Assembly (NCBI RefSeq): GCF_000238295.3
Contig: NZ_AHCD03000026.1
Location: 370,253 to 434,252, forward strand
Length of the DNA stretch: 64,000 nt
Source: Pseudoalteromonas rubra
GTDB taxonomy: Bacteria > Pseudomonadota > Gammaproteobacteria > Enterobacterales > Alteromonadaceae
Direction: 5' to 3'
Shown here piece after piece: positions 61,180 to 64,000 of the stretch. The notes below the pieces were generated by a model that did no database searches, was not told the origin of the DNA, and saw only the letters and a list, made by a program, of their open reading frames with translations. The position numbers were made by a program, and so were the translations under genes. The first letter of the stretch is position 1; each line of letters begins with the position of its first letter.

Positions 61180-62723
61180 CCTGCTTTCCTTTGTTGTTTC
61201 AAACTCGAGACCTTGGCGGCTCGGTGAATTAAGTTATAAACGTGGATCATGGCGTGCACAGACGCTTCCACCACATCGGCTGCCAGCCCGGTACCGTGGT
61301 ACTGGCGACCATCGTATTTGGCTATCATATCGACCTGCCCCAGAGAGCTGGCCCCCTGCCCGGTTGCATCCAGGTTGTACTCGACAATATCAATTGTCTT
61401 CCCGGTAATACGCTCAAGTGCCAGAAATGCCGCCTCCACCGGACCGTTACCCGTGGCAGCTTCCTGTTTGAGCTGCTCACCCATTGCAATCCCTACGGTT
61501 GCGCTGGCGATCGATTGAGAGTTCGATGACGCATTGACAAATTGCAACTGGTAGAAGTCATCTTTATCGGTGATCTGATTGAAGTGGATCATCGCTTCCA
61601 GGTCATAGTCATATACTGTGCCCTTTTGATCGGCCAGAGCCAGGAAGCTGTCATAGAGAGAGTCCATGTCGTAGTCAGATTGCTGATACCCCAACTCGCT
61701 CAGTCGATGCTCAATCACATGGCGGCCAGAACGCGACGTCATGTTTAACTGGTTATTAGGGACACCAACGGTTTCGGGTGACATAATCTCATAGGTATTT
61801 TGTGCTTTTAGTACTCCATCCTGGTGGATCCCGGAGCTGTGCGCAAAGGCGTTTTCGCCAACAATCGCTTTGTTCGGCTGTACTGGCATATTGCAAATTT
61901 TGGCAACCTGACGTGATGCGCGGTAAATCTCTTCACTGCGAATATCGCAGCTCACTTGCAAATGGTCTTCACGCATTTTTAAGATCATCGCCGCTTCTTC
62001 TAATGAGCAGTTGCCCGCGCGCTCACCAATCCCATTAATAGTACATTCGATTTGTCTCGCACCAGCCTGCACCGCGGCGATAGAGTTTGCGACGGCCAGG
62101 CCAAGATCGTTATGGCAGTGCACACTCAGGCGTGCCTTGTCGATATTTGGCACATTGTGACGAATATGATGGATCATTGCTGCATACTCGTCTGGCGTCA
62201 CATAACCCACCGTATCGGGCAAGTTAATGGTGCTGGCACCGGCATCAATTGCCCGCTCAACAATACGACATAAATCGTCATAAGGGGTACGCCCTGCATC
62301 TTCACACGAAAACTCAACATCATCGGTATAATTACGCGCCTGCTTGATCGATTTCACCGCCATCTCGGTCGCATCATCCAGCGACATTCTGAGTTTATGT
62401 TCCAAGTGCAGCGGACTGGTTGCAATAAACGTATGAATACGGCGTTTCTCTGCCGGCCTTAGTGCCTCACCACAGGCTTCAATGTCTTTACTGACAGCAC
62501 GTGCCAAACCACAAATGCTTGGCCCACTAATTTCTCTTGCGATCCGTTGTACGGCACGAAAGTCAGCCGGGCTTGATACCGGGAACCCAACTTCCATCAC
62601 ATCTACATTTAAACGACTAATGGTATGCGCGAGCAGAATTTTATCTTCTTCCGTCAGACTGGCTTTAAGCGCCTGCTCTCCATCTCTTAATGTCGTGTCG
62701 AATATCCAAACCTTATCTTGCAT
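61176..62723 (-). CDS. leuA: 2-isopropylmalate synthase
   Basis: A 515-aa synthase joining acetyl-CoA and 2-oxoisovalerate. The TIM-barrel part has FDTTLRDGEQALKAS, the metal-binding HCHNDLGLAVANS and NGIGERAGN; the C-terminal part (~390-500, GNGPVEAAFLALERITG) is the leucine feedback domain. It is first in the operon and preceded by a leader peptide and attenuator. Confidence 0.97.
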   Translation of the reverse strand: MQDKVWIFDTTLRDGEQALKASLTEEDKILLAHTISRLNVDVMEVGFPVSSPADFRAVQRIAREISGPSICGLARAVSKDIEACGEALRPAEKRRIHTFIATSPLHLEHKLRMSLDDATEMAVKSIKQARNYTDDVEFSCEDAGRTPYDDLCRIVERAIDAGASTINLPDTVGYVTPDEYAAMIHHIRHNVPNIDKARLSVHCHNDLGLAVANSIAAVQAGARQIECTINGIGERAGNCSLEEAAMILKMREDHLQVSCDIRSEEIYRASRQVAKICNMPVQPNKAIVGENAFAHSSGIHQDGVLKAQNTYEIMSPETVGVPNNQLNMTSRSGRHVIEHRLSELGYQQSDYDMDSLYDSFLALADQKGTVYDYDLEAMIHFNQITDKDDFYQLQFVNASSNSQSIASATVGIAMGEQLKQEAATGNGPVEAAFLALERITGKTIDIVEYNLDATGQGASSLGQVDMIAKYDGRQYHGTGLAADVVEASVHAMIHVYNLIHRAAKVSSLKQQRKAG

Positions 62724-62746
62724 ACCTGATGTCCTCGTTTAAGCAT

Positions 62747-62772
62747 AAAAAAACCCCGCACGGTGTGCGGGG
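62747..62772 (-). terminator. Attenuator terminator of the leu operon
   Basis: CCCCGCAC / GTGCGGGG, a perfect 8-bp G/C-rich stem with loop GGT on the given strand, followed leftward by seven T. It lies between the leader peptide and leuA, 28 bases after the leader stop. Confidence 0.85.
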
Positions 62773-62800
62773 TTTATCGTGTTGCTGCCCTTACGCGCAA

Positions 62801-62866
62801 CTACGCCCCGCTCTTACAGCTAAGCAGTAAGAGGTTAAGCGATAGTGACAACGTAATAATTTGCAT
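62801..62866 (-). CDS. leuL: leu operon leader peptide
   Basis: A 21-codon frame starting MQIITLSLSL, then Asn, four consecutive Leu codons (CTC TTA CTG CTT) and ending SCKSGA. Seven of 21 residues are Leu. With the terminator 28 bases beyond the stop this is a classical transcription attenuation device: shortage of charged leucyl-tRNA stalls the ribosome in the Leu run and lets transcription go on into leuABCD. The frame is too short for automatic callers. The ribosome site (AGGA about 12 bases before the ATG) is weak. Confidence 0.85.
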   Translation of the reverse strand: MQIITLSLSLNLLLLSCKSGA

Positions 62867-63317
62867 GTGGGCATTGGTCCTGTTGATGAATTGCCTATGT
62901 TTTAACATGGCCGAAAAGCACAGATCAAGCATATTTATTTCCACAAACACTGTGATCCAGGAGATTGAATGGAATATTAATTCCCAAAAAAAGCAAAAAC
63001 AAGCATTTTAATACCCTCATTCTTTAGTCATTAGAAGGTGAAGGCCTGAGAATTTGAAACTGAGGAGATTTAAATTTATTTAAAATCGGGGCAATTATTT
63101 TAACTAATCACGGGAGTAAGAGAGTAATAACGCGCTGGCTGACAGAGCCAAAGGTAAAACATCCACGCTGAGCATGAGCGCGCTCCTAGAACCATAATCT
63201 CGACGACACCTAAAGATAACCTTGGCACGACTCTTCATAAGAGATATCCGGGTACATGGATGGGCAAAGGTGATTTGATGAATTGTCTGGTAATGAATGC
63301 AGGGACGATGTGTCATT
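62867..63317. other. Intergenic region without a convincing gene
   Basis: Upstream of the leu leader I see no gene with recognisable content. A leftward 70-codon frame (63104-63316) is unlike any family I know, has biased composition and no good ribosome site. The leu promoter must lie in the first 100 bases but I could not choose a clear -35/-10 pair. Confidence 0.5.
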
Positions 63318-63875
63318 CATACTCTTCGAATGGCCTGCTCGTAGTTCCCGCTCCAAGTACGGGACGACGGTGGTGTAGGGTATGTCGACGTGTCATTTAT
63401 ACCAATTTGCTTAATTAAGTGATCTATTTTGAGGCGAGAAAATAGGGTCGATAACAAGTCAAAAATTTGTGAACCTATGTCTAAGGTATAAGGTTCTAAA
63501 TGAGAGATTTTTAACGCTGTTAGCGTCCTATTTGTTCCTTCAAATAGACCAGGTATTAAGTGAAATTGGTATTATACCGCCGTGTGGCCTGTGAGCAGTT
63601 CCCGCATCAAGTGCGGGATGACGATGGTGTGGGGTAGGTCGACGTGTCATTTATACCGCCGTGCGGCCTGTGAGTAGTTCCCGCATCAAGTGCGGGATGA
63701 CGGTGGTGTGGGGTAGGTCGGCGTGTCATTTATACTCTCCATATGACCTGTGAGTAGTTCCCGCATCAAGTGCGGGATGACGGTGGTGTGGGGTATGTCG
63801 GCGTGTCATTTATACTCTCCATATGACCTGTGAGCAGTTCCCGCATCAAGTGCGGGATGACGATGGTGTGGGCTT
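63318..63875. repeat. Tandem array of 79-80 bp repeats with an internal palindrome
   Basis: Five units can be aligned. Each has the palindrome CCCGCATCAAGTGCGGG, then ATGACG-TGGTGTGGGGTA-GTCG-CGTGTCATTTATAC. The palindrome starts at 63347 (degenerate CCCGCTCCAAGTACGGG), 63601, 63680, 63760 and 63840. The last three intervals are 79, 80 and 80; the first is 254 because a 172-bp element sits between units 0 and 1. A partial unit seems to precede (GGGACGATGTGTCATTCATACTC near 63303). No associated genes are seen. Confidence 0.85.
63400..63571. mobile_element. MITE-like element, copy 2 (172 bp), inserted in the tandem array
   Basis: Reverse-orientation relative of the element at 41525-41684, with the same TACCAATTT / AAATTGGTA ends and about 12 extra internal bases. 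TTA flanks it on both sides; removing the element and one TTA restores a normal 79-base repeat interval, so the target duplication is probably 3 bp. Confidence 0.8.
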
Positions 63876-63913
63876 TTTGATCGGTAAGTTATACAATTTT
63901 TTTAAATCACACA

Positions 63914-63948
63914 TAGCAAAAAACCCGCAGCATTGCTGCAACGGGTTT
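63914..63948 (-). terminator. Terminator for a leftward gene beyond the right edge
   Basis: AAACCCG / CGGGTTT outer stem with an inner CAGC / GCTG helix, and an A-run (T-run leftward) on its left side. The gene it would serve is not in this window. Confidence 0.5.
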
Positions 63949-64000
63949 GACGTACATGGAAGTACGAATGTCGATGAGATTCATGGATGAATTAAGTGCA

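Noticed and set aside
63104..63316. Leftward 70-codon frame near the right end
   Set aside because: No family resemblance, no ribosome site, and it runs into the repeat array region; chance frame.
63318..63875. CRISPR array
   Set aside because: The 79-80 bp units are nearly identical throughout, with no unique spacers and no cas genes; a tandem repeat explains it.

Overview
The window looks like the chromosome of a marine gammaproteobacterium, most probably Pseudoalteromonas or a close relative. The evidence is leu operon order and leader style, gammaproteobacterial Fur and Zur operators, a short TACCAATTT-ended mobile element, and a siderophore assembly line whose Lys-plus-ketide logic matches a building block known from alterobactin-type siderophores. 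This is a judgement from gene content; no database was searched.

Region A (1-12524) holds the end of a LysR regulator followed by a tightly packed rightward set of 13 genes, many overlapping by a few bases: a clavaminate-synthase-like Fe(II)/2-oxoglutarate oxygenase, a class III aminotransferase, a Nudix hydrolase, a 10-TM-type exporter, an inositol-monophosphatase-family phosphatase, an ankyrin protein, two HAD phosphatases, a 402-aa protein I do not recognise, an adenine-phosphoribosyltransferase paralogue, a CCA/poly(A)-polymerase-like nucleotidyltransferase, and an EmrA/EmrB-type efflux pair. I read it as an uncharacterised small-molecule pathway, probably with a phosphorylated or nucleotide-like intermediate. 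A lipoprotein S41 protease and a small lipoprotein follow (12697-14741).

Region B (14834-56450) is a large iron-acquisition locus. It contains a phosphopantetheinyl transferase, a PvdE-like ABC exporter, a FhuF-type reductase, the 2,3-dihydroxybenzoate genes entC, entE, entB and entA with a free-standing VibH-like condensation enzyme, a DapE paralogue, a PvdA/IucD-type N-hydroxylase, a 3905-aa NRPS (C-A-T-C-A-T-E-C-A-T-TE), a TonB-dependent receptor, a malonyl-type KS-AT-KR-ACP PKS, an acyl-loading NRPS (FAAL-ACP-C-A-T), an MbtH protein, a PvdQ-like acylase and a PvdS/FecI-like ECF sigma factor. The likely flow is: FAAL loads a fatty acid, the next module adds a lysine-like residue, the PKS adds and reduces one ketide, the large NRPS adds Ser and two more residues, the exporter moves the acylated precursor to the periplasm, and the acylase trims it. 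Seven promoter regions in this locus carry the same bipartite box, T(A/G)(A/G)NN-N16-CGTC, which matches the Pseudomonas PvdS box (TAAAT-N16-CGT). The sigma gene itself has a Fur operator, so the whole locus reads as Fur -> ECF sigma -> siderophore genes.

Inserted in this locus are a GNAT acetyltransferase and an AztD-type zinc metallochaperone with two Zur operators (43075-43121). Region C (56444-62866) has a TerB-like protein, two small envelope proteins and the leuABCD operon with a leader peptide and attenuator. The last 1.1 kb has no convincing gene; it holds an array of 79-80 bp tandem repeats split by a second copy of the mobile element.
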